Positions 26,896 to 36,108 of a stretch of DNA of 64,000 bases are shown here, piece after piece. Position 1 is the stretch's first letter; each line of letters begins with the position of its first letter. Made by a program: the position numbers and the translations under genes. Origin of the DNA: Knoellia sp. S7-12 (GTDB taxonomy: Bacteria > Actinomycetota > Actinomycetes > Actinomycetales > Dermatophilaceae); NCBI RefSeq assembly GCF_040518285.1, contig NZ_CP155449.1, positions 3,224,001-3,288,000 of the forward strand, written 5' to 3'. The notes under the pieces were generated by a model. It was not told the DNA's origin. It ran no database searches and was given only the letters and a program-made list of their open reading frames with translations.

Positions 26896-26912
26896 GCACA
26901 ATACTTTTGTGC
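26896..26912. promoter_or_regulatory. Operator-like inverted repeat upstream of MFS transporter
   Basis: GCACAA-N5-TTGTGC (26896-26901 and 26907-26912) encloses TACTT, which overlaps a possible -10 (TACTTT) for the MFS gene 61 bp downstream. Drug-exporter genes are often repressed by TetR/MarR regulators through such sites. No regulator gene is adjacent. Confidence 0.5.
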
Positions 26913-26972
26913 GGGTTCCCCGCGTCCCGGCAACGACGCCGACTCCCACCCTTTTGCTCCGAGGAGCCTCGT

Positions 26973-28616
26973 TTGTCCAGCCCTGCCCAGATTGAGTACC
27001 CCGAGAAGATCGACGGGGCGGTCCTCAAGATCGCCGGTGTCGTCGTCCTCGGCGCCATCATGTCGATCCTCGACATCACCGTCGTCAACGTCGCACTCCC
27101 CGACCTTCAGGTCACCTTCACAGGCACTGACAACCCGCTGCCCTACTCGACCGTCGCGTGGACGGTCACGGCCTACACGTTGGCTCTCGCCACGGTCATC
27201 CCGCTCACGGGCTGGGCCGCTGACCGCTTCGGAACCAAGCGCCTCTACATGGCCGCGCTCACCCTCTTCACCCTCGGCTCGGCCCTGTGCGCCGCGGCCA
27301 CGAGCATCAACATGCTCATCCTCTTCCGGGTCATCCAGGGCCTCGGTGGCGGTCTTCTCATGCCCCTTGGCATGGTGATCATGACCAAGGCTGCCGGACC
27401 GGCACGCATGGGGCGTCTCATGGCCATCCTCGGTGTGCCGATGTTGCTCGGCCCGATCCTGGGCCCGATCCTGGGCGGCTGGCTCATCGACGCCGTGTCC
27501 TGGCACTGGATCTTCCTCATCAACCTGCCGCTCGGCATCGCTGCCCTCGGCTACGCCTGGTGGGCCCTGGCCTCGGACAGCCCCGAGCCCTCGGAGTCCT
27601 TCGACTTCCTCGGTATGGCCCTGATGAGCCCGGGTCTGGCCGCCTTCCTCTACGGCATCTCCTCGATCCCCTCCAGTGTCGAGAAGCATGGGACCTGGGT
27701 CACGGCTCAGGTTCTCGGCTTCATCGCCGTGGGCATCGCGCTGATGGTCGCCTTCGTCTTCCACAGCTTCCGCCCGGAGCACCCGCTGCTCGACCTGCGA
27801 CTGTTCAAGAACCAGAACCTCACCTGGTCGACGATCACCATGTTCATCTTCGCGGGCGCCTTCTTTGGCGGACTGCTCCTCGTCCCGACCTACCTGCAGC
27901 AGGTGCGCGGCGAGGGTGCTCTTGACGCAGGTCTGCTCGTTGCCCCACAGGGAATCGGCGCCATGCTGACAATGCCGATCGCCGGGGTCCTCGCGGACAA
28001 GATCCCGGTCGGCCGCATCGTGCCCGTCGGACTGGTCCTCATCACGGGTGGCATGTTCGCCCTCACCCAAGTCGACGGCACCACGTCCTACTGGGGCTAT
28101 CTCATTCCCGTGCTGTTCGTCATGGGCCTTGGTATGGGTGCCACGATGATGCCGCTCATGACCTCGGCGCTCAAGACGCTCACGGCCCACCAGGTCGCCC
28201 GCGGTTCGACGCTGCTCAACATCTCGCAGCAGGTCGCCAGCTCCATGGGTGTCGCGATCATCTCGGTCGTTCTCACCAACGGGCTCAAGAACGACGATCT
28301 GGTCTCCCAGGCCGGTGGGTTCGCCGAGGCGTCCAAGGGCCTCGACCCGTCGCAGACCGGTGGGCTGCTCGAGAGGTTCCCGCTCGTCGGCGACATCCTC
28401 GGCCAGTTCCAGGACCCGGCTGCGGGCGCTGCGGCGCTACAGGCAGCTGTCCAGAACGCCATGGGCGAGGTGTTCGGCAACACCTTCCTCATCGCCGCGA
28501 TCATGGTCGCGTTCACCCTCGTCTCGGCGGCCTTCCTCCCGCGCAAGCACGAAGAGAGCCACCTGCTCGACGACGCGGATGCCGCCGAGGTGGCGCCCCC
28601 GGTCGTCCTGCACTGA
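26973..28616 (+). CDS. MFS transporter, DHA2 (EmrB/QacA) family
   Basis: The 547-residue protein has about 14 membrane helices. DHA2 signatures are visible: motif A in GWAADRFGTKRLYMAALTLF, motif C-like GVPMLLGPILGPILGGWLID in helix 5, and the SILDITVVNVALPDLQ helix 1. These are proton-driven multidrug exporters. The frame is open upstream to 26565, but the best start is TTG 26973: GAGGAG lies six bases before it and the protein then starts with a normal short cytoplasmic leader. It is divergent from guaB3. The operator-like repeat at 26896 suggests control by an unlinked repressor. Confidence 0.88.
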   Translation: MSSPAQIEYPEKIDGAVLKIAGVVVLGAIMSILDITVVNVALPDLQVTFTGTDNPLPYSTVAWTVTAYTLALATVIPLTGWAADRFGTKRLYMAALTLFTLGSALCAAATSINMLILFRVIQGLGGGLLMPLGMVIMTKAAGPARMGRLMAILGVPMLLGPILGPILGGWLIDAVSWHWIFLINLPLGIAALGYAWWALASDSPEPSESFDFLGMALMSPGLAAFLYGISSIPSSVEKHGTWVTAQVLGFIAVGIALMVAFVFHSFRPEHPLLDLRLFKNQNLTWSTITMFIFAGAFFGGLLLVPTYLQQVRGEGALDAGLLVAPQGIGAMLTMPIAGVLADKIPVGRIVPVGLVLITGGMFALTQVDGTTSYWGYLIPVLFVMGLGMGATMMPLMTSALKTLTAHQVARGSTLLNISQQVASSMGVAIISVVLTNGLKNDDLVSQAGGFAEASKGLDPSQTGGLLERFPLVGDILGQFQDPAAGAAALQAAVQNAMGEVFGNTFLIAAIMVAFTLVSAAFLPRKHEESHLLDDADAAEVAPPVVLH

Positions 28617-28633
28617 CGCAGGCTCGGCACGAC

Positions 28634-28670
28634 GAAGGACGGTCCACCTCTGAGGGGTGGGCCGGCCTTC
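28634..28670 (+). terminator. Imperfect hairpin after MFS gene
   Basis: Left arm from 28634 (GAAGGACGGTCCACC) pairs with a right arm ending 28670 (13 of 15 matches) around a short loop. It lies 18 bp after the MFS stop and just before the peptidase gene. Confidence 0.6.
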
Positions 28671-28684
28671 GGCATGCTGGGCCC

Positions 28685-29737
28685 ATGGAAGCCCCGCATC
28701 CCGGTCGCCACAACGCCATCACCGATGTCACCGGCATACGTGTCGGCCACGTGACTCGGGACGAACAGGGCTGGCTCACCGGTGTCACCGTCCTCGTTCC
28801 ACCGTCCGGCACGGTCGGTGGCGTCGACGTCCGCGGCGGCGCTCCCGGCACGCGCGAGACCGACCTGCTCGACCCGGTCCGGCTCGTCGACCGCGTCGAT
28901 GCCGTCGTGCTCGCCGGAGGGAGCGCCTTTGGTCTCGCGAGCGCCGATGGGGTGATGCAGGAGGCCTATGCCGACGGGCGAGGTTGGCCGCTCAGCACCG
29001 AGGACGTCTCCGAGGTCGTGCCGATCGTGCCTGCCGCGGTCATTCTCGACCTCGGGCGCGGTGGCGAGTTCAGCCACACTCCGTCCGCCGAGGACGGCGC
29101 AAGGGCCTGGCGCGAAGCCACCGACGGACCAGTGGCGCAGGGATCAGTCGGCGCTGGCACCGGCGCCCGTGCCGGCGGCCTCAAGGGTGGCGTCGGCACG
29201 GCCAGCGCCGTGGTCAACGGCGTGACCGTGGGAGCGATCGTGGTGGTCAACGCGATGGGCTCACCCTGCGCTCCTGACGGATCCCTGTATGCCGTCCGCT
29301 CAGGTCTCGCAGACGAGTTCACCGACACACCTGTGCCCGATCCCGCTGCGGCACAGGCCTATTGGGAGGCTCTCGCCGCCGCCGAGGCAGAGCTGCGGGC
29401 CGGTATGGCGACGACGATCGGGGTCGTGGCGACGGACGCGACGCTCACGAAGGTCCAGTGCCGCAAGCTCGCCGAGGTGAGCCACGACGGACTGGCCCGG
29501 GCCCTGTCACCGGCGCACACGGCATACGACGGAGACACGATCTTCACCCTCGCGACAGGTGAGCGGGAAGCGCCAGGCGACCTCGATCTCGTGCACCTCC
29601 AGACCGCAGCGGCCGACTGTGTCACGCGCGCGATCGGTCACGCGATGTTGGCGGCGACCTCGATCGACCGCACCGCCGACGAAGGCATCGCGCTCAGCGA
29701 CTGGGCGGCTGCGCTCACTGGAAAGGTACCCGGGTAG
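28685..29737 (+). CDS. P1 family (S58, DmpA-like) peptidase
   Basis: The 350-residue protein shows the S58/DmpA family pattern. The start NAITDVTGIRVGHVTRDE is diagnostic. RGGAPGTRETDLLDP and VDAVVLAGGSAFGLASADGVM follow, and the GGVGTASAVVNGVTVGAIVVVNAMG segment holds the expected region of autocleavage before a catalytic Ser/Thr. These are N-terminal nucleophile aminopeptidases made as self-processing precursors. Which residue is the nucleophile here I cannot fix by eye. ATG 28685 has no clear Shine-Dalgarno but follows CATGCT by six bases, so it may be leaderless. Confidence 0.85.
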   Translation: MEAPHPGRHNAITDVTGIRVGHVTRDEQGWLTGVTVLVPPSGTVGGVDVRGGAPGTRETDLLDPVRLVDRVDAVVLAGGSAFGLASADGVMQEAYADGRGWPLSTEDVSEVVPIVPAAVILDLGRGGEFSHTPSAEDGARAWREATDGPVAQGSVGAGTGARAGGLKGGVGTASAVVNGVTVGAIVVVNAMGSPCAPDGSLYAVRSGLADEFTDTPVPDPAAAQAYWEALAAAEAELRAGMATTIGVVATDATLTKVQCRKLAEVSHDGLARALSPAHTAYDGDTIFTLATGEREAPGDLDLVHLQTAAADCVTRAIGHAMLAATSIDRTADEGIALSDWAAALTGKVPG

Positions 29738-29744
29738 ACAGCAC

Positions 29745-29760
29745 TGGTACCATGGTGCCA
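29745..29760. promoter_or_regulatory. Likely VapBC operator
   Basis: TGGTACCATGGTGCCA is a 16-bp near-palindrome (14 of 16 positions symmetric) that ends on the first base of the vapB start codon. VapB or the VapBC complex typically binds such repeats to autoregulate. Confidence 0.6.
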
Positions 29761-30023
29761 TGGCCCTCAACATCAAGAATGAGCGCGTGGTGACACTGGC
29801 CCGCGATGTTGCCGCCCGGACCGGCACCACTCAGACCGGTGCCATCGAGAGTGCCCTGGAGCGCTACCTCGCCGACCTCATTCGTGAGGCCGAGAGCGAC
29901 ACGAAGAGGCGTCGGCTCGACCAGCTCCTGGCCGAGATCGATGCCGAGCGAGTCGTGGGCGGACCCACGGCGCAGGAGATCATGGATGACCTGTACGACG
30001 ACGTGACCGGCCTGCCTCGATGA
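29760..30023 (+). CDS. vapB: VapB-type antitoxin
   Basis: The 87-residue protein MALNIKNERVVTLARDVAARTG has the N-terminal DNA-binding strand and helices of the Rv0623-like VapB family (PF07704 type). The acidic C-terminal region VVGGPTAQEIMDDLYDD is the part that usually wraps the toxin. It overlaps vapC by 4 bp (ATGA). ATG 29760 is chosen because it opens the family motif; an ATG at 29752 is out of frame. The antitoxin neutralises VapC and represses the operon. Confidence 0.85.
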   Translation: MALNIKNERVVTLARDVAARTGTTQTGAIESALERYLADLIREAESDTKRRRLDQLLAEIDAERVVGGPTAQEIMDDLYDDVTGLPR

Positions 30024-30418
30024 TCGTCGACTCTTCTGCCATCGTCGCCATCCACGAAGACGAACCCGAGCGTGAGGCCTTCATGGAGTTGCTTGGTGGT
30101 GATGCTCGCAGTCGGATGTCTGCGGCGACCTACGTCGAATGCGCCATCGTCCTCGACCGGCTGCCGTCGGTGCGCATCGAGAGCCGACTTGATCAGCTCC
30201 TCGAAGCGACCGGTGTGCAGGTTGTCTCGCTCACGCCGGAACAGGCGCGCGTGGCCCGGGAGGCGCACCAGCGGTTCGGACGCGGCTCTGGTCATCCGGC
30301 GAGGCTCAACCTCGGCGACTGCTTCTCCTATGCCTTGGCCAAAAGCGAGGACGAGCCGCTGCTCTTCAAGGGCGACGATTTCGCCCATACGGATGTCAAG
30401 GACGCCACACACGGCTGA
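30020..30418 (+). CDS. vapC: VapC-type PIN-domain toxin
   Basis: The 132-residue PIN-domain ribonuclease has the Mg2+-binding acidic residues in MIVDSSAIVAI (Asp4), AATYVECAIVL (Glu near 41) and LNLGDCFSYALA (Asp near 99), with a final Asp in FKGDDFAHTD. All four expected positions are present, so the toxin should be active. VapC toxins cut tRNA or rRNA when the antitoxin is degraded. It ends 28 bp from the convergent guaB stop. Confidence 0.88.
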   Translation: MIVDSSAIVAIHEDEPEREAFMELLGGDARSRMSAATYVECAIVLDRLPSVRIESRLDQLLEATGVQVVSLTPEQARVAREAHQRFGRGSGHPARLNLGDCFSYALAKSEDEPLLFKGDDFAHTDVKDATHG

Positions 30419-30446
30419 TCAGCAGCCGCAGGCGACGTATCGCGGA

Positions 30447-32084
<1,638 letters not shown>

Positions 32085-32342
32085 GAGCAGCCCCTGCGCG
32101 GCCTCGGACTCGTGAAGGCGCTGTCGAGGACCTGACAAGGACCTGTCCAGATGCTGGCGAGAAAAAGTTGGCCGGAGAACTCGCTGACCTGCGGATTTAC
32201 GCCTTGCTACCGGACTTTGCCAACTTCTTACCTGCTCCAGACCCGCCCCTTGCCAAGCCGTTCCTAGCCTGATGCTGCGCACGAGGGGCGTGTGACAAAG
32301 GGTCGCCGACGACGAGGTCGACCGTCACGGACAGGAGGGGTC
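32085..32342. other. Intergenic region between guaB and whiB
   Basis: This 258-bp non-coding region must hold the divergent whiB promoter. It contains an 8-bp inverted repeat AAGTTGGC (32165-32172) / GCCAACTT (32219-32226) 46 bases apart. I cannot assign a convincing -35/-10 pair for whiB. The base composition is more AT-rich than its surroundings. Confidence 0.4.
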
Positions 32343-32630
32343 ATGACTGACATCGCACGACTGCCGAAGCCGACACTTGATGTCTGGGAATGGCAGTTCG
32401 ACGGGCACTGCCGTCAGGTGAGCCCCGAGGTCTTCTTCCACCCGGAGGGCGAGCGCGGCAATCAGCGACGCAGCCGCGACGATCGTGCCAAGGCGGTTTG
32501 CGACACGTGCCCGGTGCTCAAGCTGTGCCGGGAGCACGCGCTCTTGTCGAGGGAGCCCTATGGCGTGTGGGGCGGCATGACCGAAGAGGAGCGCATTCGC
32601 ATCCTCAACCAGCGTGAACTCGCGAGCTGA
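32343..32630 (+). CDS. WhiB-family iron-sulfur transcriptional regulator
   Basis: The 95-residue protein has the four WhiB cysteines that bind a 4Fe-4S cluster: one in GHCRQVSPEVFF and three in AVCDTCPVLKLCREHAL (CxxCxxxxxC). The G-rich turn EPYGVWGGMTEEER follows. The DVWEWQFDGHCR start and FFHPEGERG segment resemble the WhiB3/WblA branch rather than WhiB1 or WhiB2. Start ATG 32343 has GGAGG at 32332. Such proteins link redox or NO signals to sigma-factor partners in growth and developmental control. Confidence 0.9.
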   Translation: MTDIARLPKPTLDVWEWQFDGHCRQVSPEVFFHPEGERGNQRRSRDDRAKAVCDTCPVLKLCREHALLSREPYGVWGGMTEEERIRILNQRELAS

Positions 32631-32663
32631 CCAGCTCAGCAGCGAGTCATCAAACGGCCGGAT

Positions 32664-32745
32664 GGCCGGGAGCGACCAGGGACGCTCTCGGCCGCCGGCT
32701 CCGCCGTCGGGTGGTTGGGAGCGACCAGGGACGCTCTCAGCTGCC
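32664..32745. terminator. Two tandem GAGCG...CGCTC hairpins
   Basis: A 22-bp near-palindromic unit (GGGAGCGACC...CGCTCTC) occurs at 32668-32689 and again, identically, at 32717-32738, 49 bp apart. Each extends into a longer stem with flanking bases. The pair sits between the convergent whiB and racemase genes and probably terminates both. Confidence 0.65.
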
Positions 32746-32778
32746 CGACAACCTTGTGTCCGCAGGGGTGTTCGTGAG

Positions 32779-33468
32779 TCAGCCGAGCATGAACTCGACG
32801 CCCGCCGCGGCATGGATCCGAGTCGTGTCATAGAGCGGCACCGTGCTGTCCGGTGCGCCGACGAGCAGCGTGATCTCCGTGCAGCCGAGGATGACTGCCT
32901 CAGCGCCCTGGTCGACGAGCGAGGCGATCACGTCCCGATAGGTGTCGCGTGACGCGTCGAGCACGACGTCGCGGCAGAGCTCGTCATAGATGATCCGGTG
33001 GACCTCCGCTCGAGCAGGAGCGTCCGGGACGATGGCGTCGAGCCCCTTGGCGCGCAGCCGCCCGACATAGAAGTCCTGCTCCATCGTGAAGGCCGTGGCG
33101 AGCAGTCCGACGCTGCTGACACCGTCGGCCACGATCGCGTCCGCCGTCGCATCAGCGATGTGGAGCACCGGGAGGCCGGACGCTTCCTCGAGCTCGTCGG
33201 CCACCTTGTGCATCGTGTTGGTCGCGATCAGCAGGGCTTCGGCGCCACCACGGGCAAGCCCTTGCGCCGCCTTCGACAGGATCGTGAGCGTCGCGTCCCA
33301 GTCACCGTCGTGCTGAGCCTGCGCGACGGGATCGAAGTCGACACTGTGGAGCAGGAGCTGGGCCGAGTGCAGCCCGCCGAGCCGGGCCACGACCCCCTCG
33401 TTGAGCAGGCGGTAGTAGCTCTCCGTGCTCGTCCAGCTCATCCCACCGAGAACTCCGAGCGTGCGCAT
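32779..33468 (-). CDS. Aspartate/glutamate racemase family protein (YgeA-like)
   Basis: The 229-residue protein starts TLGVLGGMSWTSTESYYRLLNE, the phosphate-loop-like opening of the Asp/Glu racemase superfamily. The second catalytic Cys is present in AVILGCTEITLL (about residue 195). At the first catalytic position the sequence is LIATNTMHKVADE: Thr rather than Cys, as in the E. coli broad Asp/Glu racemase YgeA, which has a Thr/Cys active site. It is probably cytosolic and PLP-independent. Start ATG 33468 is preferred over longer in-frame upstream sequence. It is divergent from the S4-protein gene 53 bp away. Confidence 0.82.
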   Translation of the reverse strand: MRTLGVLGGMSWTSTESYYRLLNEGVVARLGGLHSAQLLLHSVDFDPVAQAQHDGDWDATLTILSKAAQGLARGGAEALLIATNTMHKVADELEEASGLPVLHIADATADAIVADGVSSVGLLATAFTMEQDFYVGRLRAKGLDAIVPDAPARAEVHRIIYDELCRDVVLDASRDTYRDVIASLVDQGAEAVILGCTEITLLVGAPDSTVPLYDTTRIHAAAGVEFMLG

Positions 33469-33509
33469 GGTTCGCACACTAGGGCAAGTGCTGACCGAGC
33501 CTCGGCCCC

Positions 33510-33515
33510 TATCCT
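33510..33515 (+). promoter_or_regulatory. -10 box for leaderless S4-protein gene
   Basis: TATCCT, six bases (TGGGCC), then GTG 33522. The spacer together with GGCCC just upstream forms a small inverted repeat around the box. Confidence 0.6.
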
Positions 33516-33521
33516 TGGGCC

Positions 33522-33743
33522 GTGACAACCACCGAGATCCCCATCGCCGGCGAGAGCATCCGCCTCGGCCAGCTCCTCAAGTTCGCGTCCGTCGTCGAGG
33601 ACGGCGCCGACGCCCGCGCCGTCGTCGAGGCGGGCGAGGTCACGGTCAACGGTGAGGTCGATACGCGCCGCGGCCGCCAGGTGCGCCCCGGGGACACCGT
33701 GACCTACGCCGGCGAGACGTTCTCGGTCGTCGCTGAAGACTGA
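33522..33743 (+). CDS. S4-domain RNA-binding protein
   Basis: The 73-residue protein consists of one S4 RNA-binding domain: SIRLGQLLKFASVVEDGADARAVV, then AGEVTVNGEVDTRRGRQVRPGDTV, the helix-loop-strand core found in ribosomal protein S4 and in YaaA/RlbA-type small proteins. The size matches the stand-alone family. It probably binds rRNA or tRNA; the specific partner is unknown. The GTG start has no Shine-Dalgarno. A TATCCT box ending seven bases upstream implies leaderless translation. Confidence 0.82.
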   Translation: MTTTEIPIAGESIRLGQLLKFASVVEDGADARAVVEAGEVTVNGEVDTRRGRQVRPGDTVTYAGETFSVVAED

Positions 33744-33744
33744 T

Positions 33745-33807
33745 CGACTTCTTGCGCAATCCGTCGGGAGGAGCACAGCGGGGGACGACGGATTGCGCAA
33801 GAAGTCG
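33745..33807. repeat. TTGCGCAA palindrome, likely bidirectional terminator
   Basis: Perfect 22-bp arms (33745-33766 and 33786-33807) with core CGACTTCTTGCGCAATCC surround a 19-nt loop. It begins 2 bp after the S4-protein stop and precedes the convergent mannose-6-phosphate isomerase stop. It belongs to the same family as the element at 11906-12001. Confidence 0.75.
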
Positions 33808-33822
33808 GGGATTGTTGTCAGC

Positions 33823-34863
33823 TCAGGGTGCGGGCGGCATACAGCGGATGAGGGTGACGTCTCCGCCCACGGTGACGTCGCCCGCGGAAAAGGGGACGAG
33901 CAGGACGTCACCGGCGCGCACGTCGAGCGTTCCGTGCCGGGACGTGAAGCTCCCCTGTCCGTCGACAACCACGACTGCGGCGTATGCCGCTGCGACCGTC
34001 ACATCGCCCGTCACCGGACGCACGACCTCGGCTCGGAAGTAGGCACTCGCCTCTTCGGGAAGCGCCGACCCGGAGTCCTCGACGTCGACCCACCGTCGTC
34101 TCAAGGTGGCGAGACGCTCTGCCGTCACGGGACCGTGGTCGACACTCTTCAGCGCGACCGGGCGCTCGAGTCCGAGGAAGGCATGATCGAGCTCGAGCCC
34201 AAAACGCCTGTGTTCCAACATGACTGAGAAGTCCGTGGGTTCTTGGAGCTCGAGGATGAGGACACCCTCGCCGATGGCGTGCGGTTGTCCGGCCGGGACA
34301 AGAACGGCGTCCCCGGCCGAGACCTCGATCGGGTTGAGCGCGGCCAGGAGCCGGTCGTCCTGGGCATCCACCAACTCCTCGAGATCGATCGCGGACAGCT
34401 CATCGCGAAATCCCACCCAGACCGTGGCGTCCGGCTCGGCCACGAGCACGATCCACGCTTCGGTCTTGCCGTGGTCACAGTCGAGGTGTGCGGTGGCGAA
34501 CGCGCGGCTCGGGTGCGAGTGGACCGGGAGACGCTCACCACTGTCGAGCAACTTCGTGAGCAGGTTGGGGTCGCCACCGAAACGCGCGACGTGGGCCTCA
34601 CCGAACCACCCGTCTGCGTCAGCAGCGAACGCCTCGGGGAGCTCGAGGCCCCCGTCGAGGGTCGTCACTCCCCCGCCCCCCTCGGCGAAGAGCCGTGCCG
34701 TGGAACCGATCCAGTCCTCCGGGCGGTAGCCGTCGAAGTCCGGTGTCGCCTCAAGACCGCGGAAGGCGAAGATGCGCTCGCCCCCGCGATAGAACCGTCG
34801 TGGCGTGTTGGTCGTCAGTGAGGCAGTGGCGGCAACAGCCGTGCTCGTCGACGTGTCGGTCAT
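33823..34863 (-). CDS. manA: Class I mannose-6-phosphate isomerase
   Basis: The 346-residue cupin-fold enzyme interconverts mannose-6-phosphate and fructose-6-phosphate. Zinc ligands appear in RLPVHSHPSRAFA and in the following Glu of HGKTEAWIVL; the second cupin conserved region is VLVPAGQPHAIGEGVLILELQEPTDFS. It is shorter than the enteric enzyme and matches the compact form. Its ATG overlaps the LacI-family regulator's stop by 4 bp (ATGA), so both are one transcript divergent from a secreted alpha-mannosidase. This reads as a mannose-use locus: external mannoside trimming, then isomerisation into glycolysis. Confidence 0.85.
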   Translation of the reverse strand: MTDTSTSTAVAATASLTTNTPRRFYRGGERIFAFRGLEATPDFDGYRPEDWIGSTARLFAEGGGGVTTLDGGLELPEAFAADADGWFGEAHVARFGGDPNLLTKLLDSGERLPVHSHPSRAFATAHLDCDHGKTEAWIVLVAEPDATVWVGFRDELSAIDLEELVDAQDDRLLAALNPIEVSAGDAVLVPAGQPHAIGEGVLILELQEPTDFSVMLEHRRFGLELDHAFLGLERPVALKSVDHGPVTAERLATLRRRWVDVEDSGSALPEEASAYFRAEVVRPVTGDVTVAAAYAAVVVVDGQGSFTSRHGTLDVRAGDVLLVPFSAGDVTVGGDVTLIRCMPPAP

Positions 34864-35906
34864 GGACGGGCCTTCCGGGGAGTGAGAGATGAAGGGAGAC
34901 GGCCGGACTCGCGCACGATGAGCCGCGTGGGCATGATCACCGTCTGGGAGGGTGACTCGTCGCCGAGGAGTCGGGCGAAGAGCTGGAGGACGGCCTTCTG
35001 GCCGATCGATGCCGGGTCCTGGTGGATCACGGTGACGGACGGCTCGATGAGGTCGGCGAGCTCGAAGTCGTCGTAGCCGACGAGCCCCATCTGGACGCCG
35101 GCCTGCCGCATGGCGTGCAGGGCAGCCAAGGTGACCCGGTTGTTGCCGGTGATCACGGCCGTCACCGGGGTGCGCTCGCGCGCCCAGCTGCCCAGCCGCT
35201 CAGCGAGGGAATCGGGCGTGTGCGGGCCCATGGCGATCCTGGTGTCGCCGGGCAGCCCTAGGGCGTCGTGGATCGCGACGAAGGCTTCGCGTCGTTGCCT
35301 TGCGGTCCAGAACTCGGCGTCGTCGCCGAGCAGGGCGATCCGACGGTGGCCGTGGGCCACGAGGTGCTCGACGGCGCTGCGCACCCCGCCCGCGTTGTCA
35401 CTGATGACTGTGTCGCACGGTTCACCACGCACGGGTCGGTCGACATAGACGATCGGGGTGCCACTGGCGGAGACGGTCGGGTCGGATGCCGGTCGCTCCC
35501 CGGCCGGGACGACGATGAGACCATCGACCCGACGGTTGATGAGGCCCTCGAGGACGACGCGCTCACGTGTCGGCGAGCCCTCGGCGGACGCGGTGATGAG
35601 CTGGTGCTGACGAATTCTGGCCTCACGCTCAACTGCCGCTCCGATCTGCGAGTAGAAGGGGTTCGCAAGGTCCTCGACGACGAGCGCAATGGTCTGGGTG
35701 CGCCCCTGCCGCAGGATGCGCGCACCGTCGTGCCGCATGAACCCGATGCGGTCGATGACGCCGCGCACGCGCAACTCGGTGTCGCTGCGCACCCCCGGCT
35801 CGCGATTGACCACCCTCGACACGGTCTTGACGGAGACATGGGCCTCCTCCGCCACGTCCGCCATGGTGGGGCGTGCGGATGTCCGTTTTCCTGACAACGC
35901 TGTCAC
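34860..35906 (-). CDS. LacI-family transcriptional regulator of the mannose locus
   Basis: The 348-residue regulator has the N-terminal LacI HTH (TMADVAEEAHVSVKTVSRVVNRE) and hinge helix, then a periplasmic-binding-protein-like sugar domain (IALVVEDLANPFYSQIGAA to TRLIVRESG). It would bind a mannose-derived sugar and control manA and the GH92 gene. Start is uncertain: GTG 35906 gives the usual short lead before the HTH, while ATG 35864 begins at the HTH. A consensus-like LacI operator (35892-35905) overlaps the GTG, fitting autoregulation and perhaps favouring the downstream start. Confidence 0.85.
   Translation of the reverse strand: MTALSGKRTSARPTMADVAEEAHVSVKTVSRVVNREPGVRSDTELRVRGVIDRIGFMRHDGARILRQGRTQTIALVVEDLANPFYSQIGAAVEREARIRQHQLITASAEGSPTRERVVLEGLINRRVDGLIVVPAGERPASDPTVSASGTPIVYVDRPVRGEPCDTVISDNAGGVRSAVEHLVAHGHRRIALLGDDAEFWTARQRREAFVAIHDALGLPGDTRIAMGPHTPDSLAERLGSWARERTPVTAVITGNNRVTLAALHAMRQAGVQMGLVGYDDFELADLIEPSVTVIHQDPASIGQKAVLQLFARLLGDESPSQTVIMPTRLIVRESGRLPSSLTPRKARP
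35892..35905. promoter_or_regulatory. LacI-family operator at the mannose locus
   Basis: TGACAACGCTGTCA is a 14-bp near-palindrome (12 of 14 symmetric) with the central CG typical of LacI-family operators. It overlaps the putative GTG of the regulator gene and lies 204 bp from the divergent GH92 start. A TATTTT box on the minus strand about 20 bases upstream of the GTG could be its -10. Confidence 0.65.
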
Positions 35907-36108
35907 GTGCTGATCACACCAAAATATGCGCCGCGCAGCAACGTGAGTTCGCCACCCGGGTCGGCCAGGGACGGTTTTGTCCGATTCAATGTCGCTACCG
36001 GACAAGGTGGCGGGGTGGCGTTGCGGAGCGGACGGCATACGGACAAGGTCGTCACGACGACCGATCGCGGGAGATCGGTTCAAGCTCAACGACGAGCCCG
36101 GAGGAAAC

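Noticed and set aside
26565..26972. Upstream extension of the MFS transporter
   Set aside because: It overlaps guaB3 and its promoter; TTG 26973 has a good GAGGAG site.
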